NCBI GenBank assembly: GCA_003134855.1
Contig: PLCS01000004.1
Location: 1 to 64,000 of the forward strand
DNA: 64,000 nucleotides
From: Acidobacteriaceae bacterium
Lineage (GTDB): Bacteria > Acidobacteriota > Terriglobia > Terriglobales > Acidobacteriaceae
Reading direction: 5' to 3'
The stretch's first letter is position 1. Each line of letters opens with the position of its first letter. This document shows positions 44,801 to 54,900 of this stretch, piece after piece. The position numbers were made by a program, and so were the translations under genes. The notes beneath the pieces are model-generated. The model saw only the letters and a program-made list of their open reading frames with translations. It had not been told where the DNA came from and searched no databases.

Positions 44801-46408
44801 GGTCACCTGCGCGAAGAGCTGCTTGAAGTAGTTGAATAAAGGCTGCGGACGATCCGAGAGGCAGGCCAGCGGCACATCGGTGCCCATCGAGCCAAGCGGC
44901 TCCATGCCGTTTGCGCCCATCGGCCCCATCAGGATTCTCAGATCCTCTTCGCTGTAGCCGAAGGCGCGCTGGCGGCGCAGCAGCGGTTCGGTCTTCGCAA
45001 CAACGTTGCGCGCCGGAGGCTCCGGCAACTGATCAAGCGTGACCTGCTGCTCCTTGAGCCATTCCGCGTACGGCTGCCGTCCGGCCAGTTGCTTCTTGAT
45101 CTCATTGTCGGAGATGATGCGCTGCTGCACGGTATCGACCAGGAACATCCGGCCGGGCTGCAGGCGGCCCTTCTTGCGCACGTCCTTGGCCGGCACATCC
45201 AGTACGCCTGCCTCGGAAGCCAGCACCACCAGATCGTCCTTGGTCACAATGTAGCGGCCGGGGCGCAAGCCGTTGCGGTCCAGCGTTGCGCCAATCACGC
45301 GGCCGTCGGTGAAGCACAGCGCCGCGGGGCCGTCCCACGGCTCCATCAGCGAGGCATGGTACTCGTAGAAGGCGCGCTTGTCTTCGTCCATGTCGGGATT
45401 GCCCGACCAGGCTTCGGGAACCATCATCGCCATTACGTGAGGCAGCGAGCGGCCCGATTGAAAAAGGAACTCCACCGCGTTGTCCAGCGAAGCCGAGTCG
45501 CTGCCGCCGGGCATGATCACCGGAAAGAGCTCGTCGATCTTGCTGCCGTGCAGCGGGCTCTCCAGCACCGACTGGCGCGCATTCATCCAGCTGATATTGC
45601 CGCGAATCGTGTTGATCTCGCCGTTGTGCGCCAGGTAGCGGTAAGGGTGAGCCAGCTTCCAGCTGGGAAAGGTATTCGTGGAAAAGCGCTGGTGAATCAG
45701 GCAGAGAGCGCTCTTCACCAGCGGATTGGCCAGCTCGTAATAGAACTTCTCAATCTGCGGCGCCAGCATCAGCCCTTTGTAGACGATCGTCCGGCAGGAG
45801 AGTGAGGGAATGTAAAAATCCTCCTTGCCCTCGATCTCCGAATCCACGATCTCGTTTTCCGTCCGGCGGCGAACCTTGTAGAGCAGGCGCTCGAAACCGT
45901 CTTCGTCGAGGCTCATCCCCTCCGGCTTGCCCAGGAACAACTGCTCGATGTAAGGCTGCGAAGCGCGCGCCTCGCGGCCGATCACAATGCCGTTGACCGG
46001 CGTGTCGCGCCAGCCCAGAACCGTCAGCCCCTCTTCCTGCGCAATGCGCTCCAGAACGCCCTCGCATTGCAGGCGGTTGTGCTTGTCCACCGGCAAAAAG
46101 CACATCGCCACACCATAAGCGCCCGCCTTGGGCAGCGGCGGCATCCCCATTACGCCGCATTCATGCGCAAAAAAATCATGCGGAATCTGAATCAGAATGC
46201 CCGCGCCATCGCCCGTCTCCGGATCGCAGCCCGCCGCGCCGCGATGCGTCAGGTTGATCAGCACCTCCAGGCCCTTGCGGATAATCTCGTGGCTGGCAAC
46301 GCCGCGAATGTTTGCGACCAGCCCCATTCCGCAGGCGTCGTGCTCATTCCGCGGGTGATAGAGCCCTTGCGGTTGTGGTGTGCGGGTACAATGATCCGAT
46401 CTCTGCAT
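41807..46408 (-). CDS. gltB: Glutamate synthase large subunit
   Basis: The ATG at 46408 (AGAAGG upstream) gives 1533 residues, the family length; the frame is open for 77 codons further upstream without family match. The N-terminal class II amidotransferase domain starts at Cys26 ([16 protein letters not shown]) after a propeptide. The central domain and FMN-binding synthase domain follow ([35 protein letters not shown]), with 3Fe-4S cysteines in [18 protein letters not shown]. The C-terminal GXGXG-type beta-helix closes the protein. It makes two glutamates from glutamine and 2-oxoglutarate with GltD. Confidence 0.97.
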   Translation of the reverse strand: MQRSDHCTRTPQPQGLYHPRNEHDACGMGLVANIRGVASHEIIRKGLEVLINLTHRGAAGCDPETGDGAGILIQIPHDFFAHECGVMGMPPLPKAGAYGVAMCFLPVDKHNRLQCEGVLERIAQEEGLTVLGWRDTPVNGIVIGREARASQPYIEQLFLGKPEGMSLDEDGFERLLYKVRRRTENEIVDSEIEGKEDFYIPSLSCRTIVYKGLMLAPQIEKFYYELANPLVKSALCLIHQRFSTNTFPSWKLAHPYRYLAHNGEINTIRGNISWMNARQSVLESPLHGSKIDELFPVIMPGGSDSASLDNAVEFLFQSGRSLPHVMAMMVPEAWSGNPDMDEDKRAFYEYHASLMEPWDGPAALCFTDGRVIGATLDRNGLRPGRYIVTKDDLVVLASEAGVLDVPAKDVRKKGRLQPGRMFLVDTVQQRIISDNEIKKQLAGRQPYAEWLKEQQVTLDQLPEPPARNVVAKTEPLLRRQRAFGYSEEDLRILMGPMGANGMEPLGSMGTDVPLACLSDRPQPLFNYFKQLFAQVTNPPIDPIREELVMSLISYIGTERNILDEAPDNCHTLKLPHPILTNRDLEKLRRVSSGDLLATTIPTLFRAADGEKALKHALDDLSARAAHAVDSGYTLLILSDRGVDSTYAPIPSLLAMAAVHNRLVNDKTRTQVALIIESGEPREVMHFALLIGYGASAINPYLAIETVHDLKRLGLLPHNISGPHAEKNFIKAINKGLLKTFSKMGISTLQSYRGAQVFEAVGLNQSVIEDYFSGTASRIEGVGLEVLAREALLKHKFAFEPLTDSETELVVGGQYQFRIGGEYHLQNPETISKLQQAVRQNNPATFQEYTDLLDDQSRHLCTLRGLMQLKYSDHPIPLEKVEPAKEIVKRFTTGAMSYGSISKEAHETLAIAMNRLGGMSNTGEGGEDEERFKPDANGDSRRSAVKQVASGRFGVTTNYLVNADELQIKMAQGAKPGEGGQLPGHKVDAIIARTRHSIPGVGLISPPPHHDIYSIEDLAQLIYDLKNVNPKARIAVKLVSEAGVGTVAAGVSKAHADVVLISGDNGGTGASPLSSIKHAGLPWELGLAETQQVLLLNDLRGRIKVQTDGKLATGRDVVIAALLGAEEFGFATAPLITMGCIMMRKCHLNTCSVGIATQDPVLRARFTGQPEHVVNFFFFIAEQVRQLMAKLGFRTVDEMVGRVDKINAEVAAEHWKAKGIDLSSILYAPTMPSRVARRKVQAQDHGLAAALDHQLIAAAAPALESQTPVSASFAIRNVHRTVGAMLGGQIAMRYGSAGLPDETIHFKFNGSAGQSFGAFVPNGVTLELEGDSNDYLGKGLSGGRIIVYPPKESSFLPEESILVGNVVLYGATSGEIFINGIAGERFAVRNSGAIAVVEGVGDHGCEYMTNGTVVVIGKTGRNFAAGMSGGRAFVYDERGDFTARRCNQTSVDLEPLELDADVSEVRGLLERHRDLTGSPHAAWILEHWSESQPRFIKIFPQEYKRVLGIERVETVYTPPTTSSPVTAATEVVHG

Positions 46409-46563
46409 GGCAACCTTCTTGATGAAAATTTTCCCTGCGAAGTGCAATTCCGCCTGAAAGACACTGCCAGCGACCGATTTCTTTCTAAGAAAATCGCCTC
46501 GTCCTTCATTGATAGGCCCGGCGGAGCAGGCCCGGCCGCGTCTGGGGCTTAGCTGGAGTCTAT

Positions 46564-46569
46564 AGTATA
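46564..46569 (-). promoter_or_regulatory. Candidate -10 box of gltB
   Basis: On the minus strand TATACT lies about 156 bases upstream of the gltB start in an AT-rich patch (AAATTTCGATATACTATAG). The matching -35 element is weak. The leader would be about 145 bases long. Confidence 0.3.
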
Positions 46570-46752
46570 TCGAAATTTTTCCGTCTTCGCAGCACTCCCC
46601 ACCCGTCCACACGGACCAGCGTCCCATATTTTGCCGCACCGGATGAGGAAAACGGGCTTTGCAAATAGCGAAAACAACTCGAAATCAAGCCTTCTAAGTG
46701 TCTGTCGTCCACCGGTTTTGCCGACCCACGAGGGGTGAAGCAGGCGGTATTC

Positions 46753-46845
46753 TTCTCCCGTAGGGAGAATCGATAATAGCCCAGGACAAGCGCAGCGCAG
46801 TCCTGGGTAAGCGTCCAACAGAAGTCTCTTCGTCCTGTAGGGACG
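46753..46845 (-). repeat. Composite three-hairpin repeat
   Basis: Three palindromes stand in a row: TTCTCCC-GTA-GGGAGAA (46753-46769), CCCAGGAC-N12-GTCCTGGG (46780-46807, the inner bases GCGCAGCGC also palindromic) and CGTCC-TGTAG-GGACG (46831-46845). The pattern, read on the minus strand as CGTCCCTACAGGACG ... CCTGGGCTATT ... CCCTACGGGAG, resembles dispersed intergenic repeats that I associate with acidobacteria. It lies in non-coding DNA between two minus-strand genes. Confidence 0.6.
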
Positions 46846-47010
46846 ATGCGAGATTCGCTCAAAATGAGCGTTTCAATGAAATCGACCAATAGCAACATCT
46901 TCAGAGAATAGTTTCTTTTTAGAGCACGACTTCAATCATGCCGCAAATGCAGTAAAAAAAGATGGGCCTTAATGGCTGCGGAAAAATGATTCGAGAGGCA
47001 AGAAGTGTCA

Positions 47011-47031
47011 GGACACGGCTTCACCCGTGCC
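47011..47031 (-). repeat. GGCACGG-type hairpin after the peptidase gene
   Basis: On the minus strand GGCACGG-GTGAAG-CCGTGTCC forms a stem-loop about 85 bases after the stop codon at 47115. It may end the peptidase transcript; its wording also resembles a dispersed repeat. Confidence 0.45.
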
Positions 47032-47114
47032 GTAAACTCCCCCAGATGAATCCGGGCTTTCCCCCGCTGGAGATCTCCGTTCGTCGTTACGGCTTGGCAG
47101 GAACGTCGCCAAAC

Positions 47115-49217
47115 TCAAGATGGATCAAGGCTCGGATTGGCACATTCTTCCCGCAGCCCCAGCTCCCGCAGCAGAAACGCATAGTCCAGCGCAATCTCCT
47201 TCAGGTAGTCATACCGCCCGCTCGCACCGCCGTGCCCTGCCTGCATATTCGTCACCAGCAGCAGCGAATGGCCGTCCGTCTTGAGCGTGCGTAGTTTAGC
47301 TACATACTTCGCCGGTTCCCAGTACATCACCTGGCTGTCGTGAAGAGAAGTTTTGACCAGCATCGCCGGATAACTCGCCGCCGTCAAATTGTCATAGGGA
47401 GAGTAACTGAGCATATAAGAAAAGTATTCGAATTCATTGGGATTTCCCCACTCTTCATACTCCGGAACGGTCAGCGGCAAAGTAGAGTCGAGCATGGTGT
47501 TCATCACATCCACAAACGGCACGTGCGAAAGGACTGCGCGAAACAAATCCGGCCGCAGATTCACGACTGCGCCCATTAGCAGCCCGCCCGCGCTTCCGCC
47601 CTCGATGGCCACGCGCGCCGGGTCGCCATAACTCGCCGCGGTCAGGTGCTCGACGGCGGCGATGAAATCCGTGAAGGTGTTGCGCTTGGCCAGCATCTTG
47701 CCCGCGTCGTGCCACGGCTTGCCCAGGTCGCCGCCGCCGCGAATATGCGCATAGGCCATCACCACGCCGCGATCCAGCAAACTCAACCGGTTGGAGCTGA
47801 AACCCAGCGGCAGAGAATATCCATAAGACCCATAGCCATAAATGTATAGGGGGTTCCGGCCCGGTTCGCGTTTGTCTTTTCGATAAACCAGCGAGACCGG
47901 AACCTGCACGCCATCGGGCGCGGTAGCATGAACGCGCTCGCTCGCGTAGAGTGTGCGGTCGAAGCCGCCGGGGATCTCCAACTGCTTGAGCAGCACTGAT
48001 GCGCCCGTGGCCACGTCGTACTCGTAGACCGAACTGGGCGTCACCAGCGACTGGTAAGCGTAGCGGAAGGTGGGCGTCTCGAAGACGCGGTTCACGTGCG
48101 GCTGGGCGCTGTATGCCGGCTCGGGGAAGCTAATCTCGCCCGCCTTCGCAGCCTCCGGCCCATCGCCGTCAAAGCGCCAGAGGCGCAGCCGAGGCAATCC
48201 CTCCTCGCGCTCGCAGGCGATGAAGAAGCCGGCGAAGAGGTCAATCTCCTCGATCATCACGCCGTCGCGATGGGGAATGAGTTCCGTCCAGAACTCGCGC
48301 CCCGGCGTAGCCACCGGCGCGGTGACCAGGCGAAAATTCCGCCCGTGATCATTGGTGCGGATAAACCACAATCCATTGCGATGGTCGATGGAGTATTCAT
48401 GTTCATCCTCGCGCGCGCTGATGAGCGTGAATTGTCCCTCGGGCTCAGTAGCTAGCAGTACCCACGACTCGGTGGTGATGTGGCTGGCCGGCTCCATCAC
48501 AATGAATTTTCCATCGCGCGTGCGCCCCGCGCCCAGATTGAAGCGCTCGTCGTCCTCTTGATAGACCAACACAGCTTCAGAAGGCTGCCCCACGCAGTGG
48601 CGCCAGAGCTGGTACTGGCGCTTCTGCTCCTCATCCTCGACGGTATAAAAGAGCGTGCGATTGTCCGCCGCCCAAACCACCGAGCCAATTCGTTCGACCT
48701 CATCGGCCAGCGTCTCGCCGGTCTCCAAGTTCTTGATGTGCAGCGTGTACTGGCGGAAGCCGGTGGTGTCGGTGGTGTAAGCCAGCCAGCGGCCATCGCT
48801 GGTAATGTCTGTCGCGCCAATCGAAAAGAAGGCGTGCCCCTCGGCCAGTTGGTTGCCGTCGAGGATCACTTGCTCCGGCGTGTCTTCGGTTGCATTGGGT
48901 GAGCCGTGCGTGCGACAGTGGATGGCGTACTGGAGGCCCTCTTCGGTGCGGGTGTAATACCACCAGCCGCCGTCGCGAAAGGGAACCGAGACGTCGGTCT
49001 GCTTCACGTGCGAGAGCATCTCTTGATAAAGCTCCTCGCGCAGGCCGTTGAGCGGCTTCATCACCGCCGCGGCGTAGGCGTTTTCGGCCTCCAGGTAGGC
49101 GGTGACTTCGGGGTTCTCTTTGTCGCGCAGCCAGGCGTAGTCGTCCGCCAGGACGACGCCATGCAGAGCAGTCTCTTTGTGTTCCTTGCGAGCGATGGGG
49201 GGCGGATTCTCGGTCAT
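47115..49217 (-). CDS. Oligopeptidase B-type S9 peptidase
   Basis: The ATG at 49217 gives 700 residues starting MTENPPPIARKEHKETALHG; a TTG seven codons earlier is less likely. The N-terminal beta-propeller (about 60-400) is followed by the alpha/beta-hydrolase domain with YAHIRGGGDLGKPWHDAGK, the catalytic Ser542 in EGGSAGGLLMGAV, the Asp in VKTSLHDSQVMYWEPAKYV and the His in MQAGHGGASGRYD. The GGDLGKPWHD segment marks oligopeptidase B rather than prolyl oligopeptidase. There is no signal peptide, so it cuts short peptides after basic residues in the cytoplasm. Confidence 0.92.
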   Translation of the reverse strand: MTENPPPIARKEHKETALHGVVLADDYAWLRDKENPEVTAYLEAENAYAAAVMKPLNGLREELYQEMLSHVKQTDVSVPFRDGGWWYYTRTEEGLQYAIHCRTHGSPNATEDTPEQVILDGNQLAEGHAFFSIGATDITSDGRWLAYTTDTTGFRQYTLHIKNLETGETLADEVERIGSVVWAADNRTLFYTVEDEEQKRQYQLWRHCVGQPSEAVLVYQEDDERFNLGAGRTRDGKFIVMEPASHITTESWVLLATEPEGQFTLISAREDEHEYSIDHRNGLWFIRTNDHGRNFRLVTAPVATPGREFWTELIPHRDGVMIEEIDLFAGFFIACEREEGLPRLRLWRFDGDGPEAAKAGEISFPEPAYSAQPHVNRVFETPTFRYAYQSLVTPSSVYEYDVATGASVLLKQLEIPGGFDRTLYASERVHATAPDGVQVPVSLVYRKDKREPGRNPLYIYGYGSYGYSLPLGFSSNRLSLLDRGVVMAYAHIRGGGDLGKPWHDAGKMLAKRNTFTDFIAAVEHLTAASYGDPARVAIEGGSAGGLLMGAVVNLRPDLFRAVLSHVPFVDVMNTMLDSTLPLTVPEYEEWGNPNEFEYFSYMLSYSPYDNLTAASYPAMLVKTSLHDSQVMYWEPAKYVAKLRTLKTDGHSLLLVTNMQAGHGGASGRYDYLKEIALDYAFLLRELGLREECANPSLDPS

Positions 49218-49248
49218 AGCCTTTTTAGTGTAGTGCAACGGAAGCCGT

Positions 49249-49372
49249 CAGCTCTCAGCTTTCATCTATCAGCTTTTTACCGTTTGCGCTCCAGTCCGAT
49301 TCAATGCTGGATTCAGGCTTTTTTTGTAAGAAAGATTGAAAGCTGAGAGCTGATAGCTGAAAGCTAAGAGCG
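49249..49372. repeat. Inverted pair of 7-bp tandem repeat tracts
   Basis: CAGCTCT CAGCTTT CATCTAT CAGCTTT (49249-49276) and AAAGCTG AGAGCTG ATAGCTG AAAGCTA AGAGCGA (49339-49373) both have a strict 7-base period and are inverse to each other; CAGCTCTCAGCTTTC at 49249-49263 is the exact inverse of GAAAGCTGAGAGCTG at 49338-49352. They lie between the divergent starts of the peptidase and TPM genes. Confidence 0.75.
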
Positions 49373-49423
49373 AAAAGACGTTTTCGGAACCTTCCGCCCG
49401 CCAAACTCGTACAATAGAAAGCG

Positions 49424-50233
49424 ATGACAGGCATTCGCCGCATACATTCCGCTTTTTTCCGGCTACTGCTGGCCGCCGGCATTTCCGTCTTTACCATCGC
49501 CGCCCAAGCCGCTTTGGCTGAGCGGGTCGAGGATCTGCCCCAGCCCACCGATTACGTCAGCGACTTCGCCCATGTGCTCTCGCCCCAGGCGATTGCCCGC
49601 CTGGACTCGCTCTGCTCCCAGCTCGACCATTCGCAGACTAATGCAAAGGTTGCCGTGGTCACCGTCCGCACCCTCGATGGCGCGGACCCGGCGGAGTATG
49701 CCACCGCCCTGGAAGACAAGTGGAAGATGGGCAAGAAGGGCGTGGATCGCAACGTGCTGGTTCTGCTGGCCGTGGACGACCACAAGCGCAGGATTGAAAT
49801 TGGCTACGGCCTGGAAGGCATTCTGCCCGACGGCAAGGTGGGCGACATTGGCCGGGAGATGGTGCCCGATCTGCGCGCCAACGACTTTGACGGCGCGGTG
49901 ATTTTGGCCGTGGACGAGATGGCCCAGGTCATTGCCGCCGACGCCAAGGTCACGCTGGAGGATGAGCCGGTCATGGCCAGCCAGCCGGCACAGCAGCACT
50001 TCAACACCGGCAAACTGATTCTACTGATTGTCATTCTGATCTTCTTTGGCGGCTTTCACCTGCTGCGCTTTCTGCTGGGTTTTGGCCTCTTTGGCGGCTT
50101 CCGCGGCGGCCCATGGATAGGTAGCGGAGGCGGTGGTGGAGGCTTTGGCGGCAGTGGAGGAGGATCGAGCTTCGGTGGTTTTGGCGGCGACGGCGGCGGC
50201 TTTGGCGGCGGCGGAGCCGGTGGAAGCTGGTAG
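49424..50233 (+). CDS. TPM domain (YgcG-like) protein with Gly-rich tail
   Basis: The 269 residues begin with a signal peptide (FFRLLLAAGISVFTIAAQAAL), followed by the TPM domain (about 40-175: TDYVSDFAHVLSPQAIARLD, RIEIGYGLEGILPDGKVGDI, NDFDGAVILAVDEM), one membrane span (about 190-210, KLILLIVILIFFGGFHLLRF) and a long Gly/Ser/Phe-rich tail ending in GGSW. TPM proteins are often encoded with LemA, as here (57 bases downstream), and may assist in protein quality control at the membrane. The tail is translated from GGC-repeats and is probably unstructured. Confidence 0.88.
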   Translation: MTGIRRIHSAFFRLLLAAGISVFTIAAQAALAERVEDLPQPTDYVSDFAHVLSPQAIARLDSLCSQLDHSQTNAKVAVVTVRTLDGADPAEYATALEDKWKMGKKGVDRNVLVLLAVDDHKRRIEIGYGLEGILPDGKVGDIGREMVPDLRANDFDGAVILAVDEMAQVIAADAKVTLEDEPVMASQPAQQHFNTGKLILLIVILIFFGGFHLLRFLLGFGLFGGFRGGPWIGSGGGGGGFGGSGGGSSFGGFGGDGGGFGGGGAGGSW

Positions 50234-50290
50234 GGTTCAAGTTGGATGAAGGGGCTTGCCGGATGGCAGGCCAGAGGAGAAAAGCACATT

Positions 50291-50869
50291 ATGAGCAAGG
50301 GACTTTGGATTGCGCTGGGAGTAGTCGGAGTTTTTGTTTTGGCCCTGCTGATGGTCTTCGGCAGCTACGTGAGCGCCAGGAACCAGATGGTAGCCAAGGA
50401 TCAGGCGGTGAAGAGCAAGTGGTCGGAGGTGGACGTGCAGTTGGAGCGGCGCGCCGACCTGATTCCCAACCTGGTGGAGACCGTGAAGGGCTTTACCAAA
50501 GAGGAGAGCACGGTCTTTGGCGACATCGCCAACGCCCGCGCCGGTATGTTGAATGCGCAGGGACCAGCGGGCAAGATCGAGGCCAATGGAAAGCTGGATT
50601 CGGCGTTGGGCCGCTTGCTGCTGCTCACGGAGAACTATCCGCAACTGCGCTCCAGCGACCAGTTCATGCGCCTGCAGGACGAGCTGTCGGGGACCGAGAA
50701 TCGCATCAGCGTGGCGCGCAAGCGTTATAACGACGCGATCCAGGACTACAACACATTCATTCTTCAATTCCCCAACAATATCTGGGCAGGCATGGCCGGG
50801 TACCACGAGAATACCGCGTACTTCGCGGCCCCGGAAAGTGCAAAGACCGCCCCGGCGGTCAAGTTCTGA
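50291..50869 (+). CDS. lemA: LemA family protein
   Basis: The ATG at 50291 (AGGAGA 10 bases upstream) gives 192 residues, the family length; an ATG at 50246 would add 15. One N-terminal membrane span (LWIALGVVGVFVLALLMVFG) leads to a four-helix cytoplasmic or outside domain with WSEVDVQLERRADLIPNLVE, ENYPQLRSSDQFMRLQDELS and GTENRISVARKRYNDAIQDY, the three signature helices of LemA. It is paired with the TPM gene upstream. Its function is not known in detail. Confidence 0.94.
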   Translation: MSKGLWIALGVVGVFVLALLMVFGSYVSARNQMVAKDQAVKSKWSEVDVQLERRADLIPNLVETVKGFTKEESTVFGDIANARAGMLNAQGPAGKIEANGKLDSALGRLLLLTENYPQLRSSDQFMRLQDELSGTENRISVARKRYNDAIQDYNTFILQFPNNIWAGMAGYHENTAYFAAPESAKTAPAVKF

Positions 50870-50898
50870 GGAGTCTGCCAGACAACCTTATCAAACTC

Positions 50899-50946
50899 AC
50901 AAGGCCGGCCTGAGAGAGTCCTTCAGTTCTCTCAGGCCGGCCTTGT
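50899..50946. terminator. 19-bp hairpin between convergent genes
   Basis: ACAAGGCCGGCCTGAGAGA and its exact inverse TCTCTCAGGCCGGCCTTGT flank a 10-base loop (50918-50927). It lies between the ends of the LemA gene (+) and the BON gene (-) and is the only candidate to end both transcripts. No long T-run follows on either side. Confidence 0.7.
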
Positions 50947-50974
50947 CTGCGCTTATAGGTAATAAATTCGCTGT

Positions 50975-51781
50975 TTATTTCTGCTTTTTGGCCGGTTGTT
51001 CGGCCACCTGCAGATAGTTTTTCACTTCGAAGACGCCGGGGACGCCGTTGGCGCGGATATACGCAGTGTCTTTGTCGGCCTGCGAGTCCACCGTTCCATA
51101 GAGTTCCACATGGCCGTTCTGCACCGAGATGCGAATGGGCTTGACGGGATCGATGGCGTACCTTTGCAGGGACGGGTAGTCGTAGACGGCACGGTAGACC
51201 TGCATCCGTATCCGGTTGTCTAACATGGAGACGGGATCGACCTGGATCTCGTCCACCACGTCCTTGACGCCGGAATAATAGCTGACCAGGTCCAGGGCAG
51301 AGTTCCTGGAGATATAAGAGAGGGCGTGGCCGCCGAGGGTGACGACGCCGTTCTGGACGCTGATGCTAATGGCGTTGAAGGCATTGCCGTAGAAAACGCG
51401 ATCATAGGCCAGCTTCTCGGCCAGTTTGGCTTGCAGGTCGTGGTCTGAAATGCGGGGGCCGGCAACTTCGATCAGGTTGCGCACCGCGGTGACGCCTTTG
51501 GCCTTGCGCACACGCTTGCCGGCGTCGGCCTTGTACCCATAAAAGTCCACTGTACCGGTGAGGGTGGCCGTGCCGTTGTCCACGCTCACCTTCACATCGT
51601 GAAATTCCTTTTTGTCGAGCCGGGCTGCGGCGCTGCTGCCGGCAGTGTCGTCCGCCTGCGCAGAGGCACTGGCGCTGGAGGACGGCGATTGGGGAAAGGC
51701 CGCCTGGGAAAGACTCAGAAGTACTCCGGCGAGCGTTGCAGCTACCAGCCCTGCGCTGGTATTTTTCATTGTCCAAATCAT
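50975..51781 (-). CDS. Triple BON-domain periplasmic protein
   Basis: The ATG at 51781 has AGGAGG 7 bases upstream. The 268 residues have a signal peptide (GLVAATLAGVLLSLSQAAFP) and three BON domains (about 45-110, 115-190 and 195-262), each with the typical strand-turn-strand NGTATLTGTVDFYGYKADAG, NGVVTLGGHALSYISRNSAL and NGHVELYGTVDSQADKDTAY. BON domains bind membranes or peptidoglycan-linked partners, as in OsmY, and protect the envelope under osmotic stress. Confidence 0.9.
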   Translation of the reverse strand: MIWTMKNTSAGLVAATLAGVLLSLSQAAFPQSPSSSASASAQADDTAGSSAAARLDKKEFHDVKVSVDNGTATLTGTVDFYGYKADAGKRVRKAKGVTAVRNLIEVAGPRISDHDLQAKLAEKLAYDRVFYGNAFNAISISVQNGVVTLGGHALSYISRNSALDLVSYYSGVKDVVDEIQVDPVSMLDNRIRMQVYRAVYDYPSLQRYAIDPVKPIRISVQNGHVELYGTVDSQADKDTAYIRANGVPGVFEVKNYLQVAEQPAKKQK

Positions 51782-51946
51782 TTGAAATCCTCCTGATTGC
51801 TCATGTGCGAATGGTAGGCCAGTCGAAAGAAAAGTGTCTGGTCAATCTGCCGCACACTTGGTATAAACGCAGATTCAGGGAAAAAGTTGCGGATTCAGAA
51901 GCCAGCCGGATGGGACGCCGAACATTCTTGCTGAACCCTGGCCCCT

Positions 51947-54900
51947 TCACTTGAACCGTCGCGTAGCCTTGAGCACCACAGAGAAGACTCCAGACTCGTC
52001 GCGGGCCAACTGCAGCGAGACGTGGCGGTTGATGGCGATTTCTGCCTGGAGGAGCTGCTGGGCGGTTGTGTTGACGTTCGTGGCGTAGGTGAGGGTGACG
52101 TTGGAGCCTAACTGCTCCTCGACGATGATGCGGGAGGTGGAGTTTCCCAGCGCGCCGAGGTAGTTGGGGTCCACCTTGACGCTGCCCGCGCCGAAGAGCT
52201 TTTGCACGCGCGAGCTGACCGTGGCGTTGAGAGCGCCGCCGAGCAAAGCGTCGGTGGTGGGGTTGGCCAGGGCCTGCTGTTGCTGCTGAGTGTAAAGGCG
52301 CTGCTGGTCTCCGGTGCGGCCCAGAGCCAGCAGAGCCACCACATCAGCCTCCGGCAGCGGTGGATCGGAGCGATAGGTGACTGACATTTGTTGCGGAGTA
52401 CCGTGCAGGCCCAGGGTAATGTCGTAGTCCTCGACGCGGGCCGTGGCGTTCAGGTCGATGGAGGGTTGAATGCGGACCGGGTTGGTGAAATAGATGTCGC
52501 CGCGCTGCAACTCATAGCGGGTTCCGGCGAGGATGGCGCTGCCTTCGGTGATGGAAACGCGACCCAGCAGCGAGGGCGAGGCCACGGTGCCGCGCAGGCG
52601 GAGATCGACGTTGCCGGCCAGCTTGGCATAAGCGTTCTGGAAGTTCAACTGCGGCGAAGAGGCTATGTGCACATCCAGGCGGATGTGGTTGGATGGGGCG
52701 TCAAGTGGCGCAATGGTTTCGACGGCGGCCGTCTGCGCGGCAAGCGCCGCAATGTCCAGGTCGGGGCTGACCGTGAAGCGCGTGATCAGCACGTCGCCTG
52801 AAAGCAGCAGATTGTTCTGTTGCCCTTGCAGGTGAAGCTGGGCGTCGGCCAGGGAGCTGACCCCTTGCGGGTAGCGGATGCGAATACCCGTCCCGGTGGC
52901 CGTCAGGTCGGCAAAAAGGCCGTGCTGATAGGCCAGGTAACCGCCGACGCTGAGCAGTCCGCCGCCGCTCATGGCCGTCAGCGACTTGACCTCCAGCCGA
53001 TTCTGGTTGAACTCCAGCGTTCCATGCAACTGACTCAGGCCGTTGGGCACGTCCTCAAGGGAAAGCGCCGCGTCCTGGAAGTCGATCCGCCCACTCAGGC
53101 TGGGATTCATCAGCGGACCGTGCGCTTCCATCTGGAAGGTGGTGTTTCCACTCGCGGTGAGGTCGCGGTCCAGCGTCTCGGCAAGCTTCAAATTAATAGC
53201 GCCGCTGGCGGCAACGTCCAGCTCTTGCTTGTTCTTGAGAGAGAGGCTGCCCTGAATGTGCAGGTCCGTCTGATCGCCGGTCACGTGCAACGGGTCAAAA
53301 TGGATGAGGGCATGGTCGAGCGTGGCGTGGAGGCCTCCCTCGCTTTGCAGATGAACACCATCTACAGTGACCGCCAACTGCTGGATGCGCGCCTCGCCTC
53401 GCAACTCCTCGGGCCGCGCCAACGGTCCCTCGATGGTGGCCGTACCAGCCAGCGCGGACTCCCCGCTGAGGCCCTCCACATGAGCCAGCTTGAAGAGCTC
53501 GCCTATGTTCAAGCGCGAAAACTCAACTTTGGCTTGGGTGGCATAGTCGCCGGTGAGCGCCGTCTGGCCGTGCGCGCTGAAGTCGGCCGCCTCCAGCCGG
53601 GTTGTCAGGTCGTAGGTGACAGCGCGGTTGGCGGTGTGGGCCGCCAGCTCCAGGTTGCCCAGCGATTCTCCGCTCAGCGTCAGGCCGGGCAGTGTGACGT
53701 GGGCTTCAAGGCGCGGGTCTTCCGGTGTTCCCTCGCCCTTCACGGTGAATCCCAGCTTGCCGGTGACAGCCAGGCCCATGCGGCGCAGAGCTTCGATGCG
53801 AGCCACTTCGATCCCTGCGCCATTCGCGTCTAACTGGAAGCGGTGAGATGAGAGGTTATAGCTGCCGGTGGCCGCGATCTTGCCGGCCTCTTTGCTCACC
53901 GAAACCGAGGTCAGGTTGATGGTCTGGTTGGCCAGCGTGCCTTGCGCCCGGATGCGGTCCACCGGCTCGCTGAAGACGCTGCCCTTGTCCATCTCGACCC
54001 ATCCGGAACCGCCCAGCGCATGAAGCGGTCCGTCGAGTTGAAGCTGTGCGTCCAGAGAGCCCGTCGCGGGCAGGTTCGGACCGGTGAAGGGCCGCAGATC
54101 GTCCAGGCCGACCTTGCCGGCGCTCAGGCGGAGATGAAGCACGGAATTGGCGTCGAAGGACGGAACGGGCGCGATGCCGTGCGTGGCCGGAAGCGAAGCC
54201 GCGGTCAGGCTGCCGCTGAAGTCGATCGCCGCGTTTCCGCTGCGCAGCACGCCGTGGGCGAGGTCGATGCGGGCTGCCGAGTATCTGCCGAAGGCCTCGA
54301 CCGAATCCAGGTGAAGAAACTGGGGCTGGCTGGAATTGGTGGTGGAAATTGCCGCCAATTCTACCCCCAGTTGCGTGGCCTTCAAATCGCCCGAAAGGTG
54401 CGGATCGACGAGCGAGCCGGCCCAGAATCCATTGACAAAGTCCATCCGCCCGGTGAGAGCCACCGGCAGCGCCGTCGTTCCGGTCTTCCCGTTGCGGCTC
54501 AATCCCAGGTCGCGCAACACGGTATCGTACTCCCCAAGATTGCTGGAATGGAACTCGACGGCGAAGGCCGAGGGGCTGGTGAGCGGATAGGCGCCCAGAT
54601 GGCCGTGGGCTACCAACTGACTGGCAGGGGTATTCAGCTCCAGCTTGCGCATATCGACCGCGCCGTCGCCCTGGGTGTAGGTGGCGTCGATCAGGCCGCT
54701 GGCGGGAACCATCCCCCACCCCAGCGACGAAGACCTATCGCTGGGGACCCCGGATTTCCCTTGCGCAGCCTGTGCGGGCGGAGTGAGGGCGAATAAGGCT
54801 TTCACGGAGAGCGTGCGGTTGTCGCCGTTGATCCAAAGCGCGTCGGCAGGGCCGCTGACACGCGTGTCGAAGCCGAGATGTTGGAAGGGCGGATCGCAGA

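Larger units (their letters stand above)
46409..47114. other. 706-bp intergenic region with hairpin repeats
   Basis: Between the gltB start and the end of the peptidase gene lie a possible gltB promoter (46564-46569), a cluster of three hairpins (46753-46845) and a further hairpin (47011-47031). Frames of 80-110 codons are open on the minus strand but run straight through the palindromes and show no protein features. I call no gene here. Confidence 0.55.

Noticed and set aside
46549..46898. Minus-strand frames of 89 and 112 codons upstream of gltB
   Set aside because: They are formed by the three-hairpin repeat and have neither a ribosome site nor a conserved-looking sequence.
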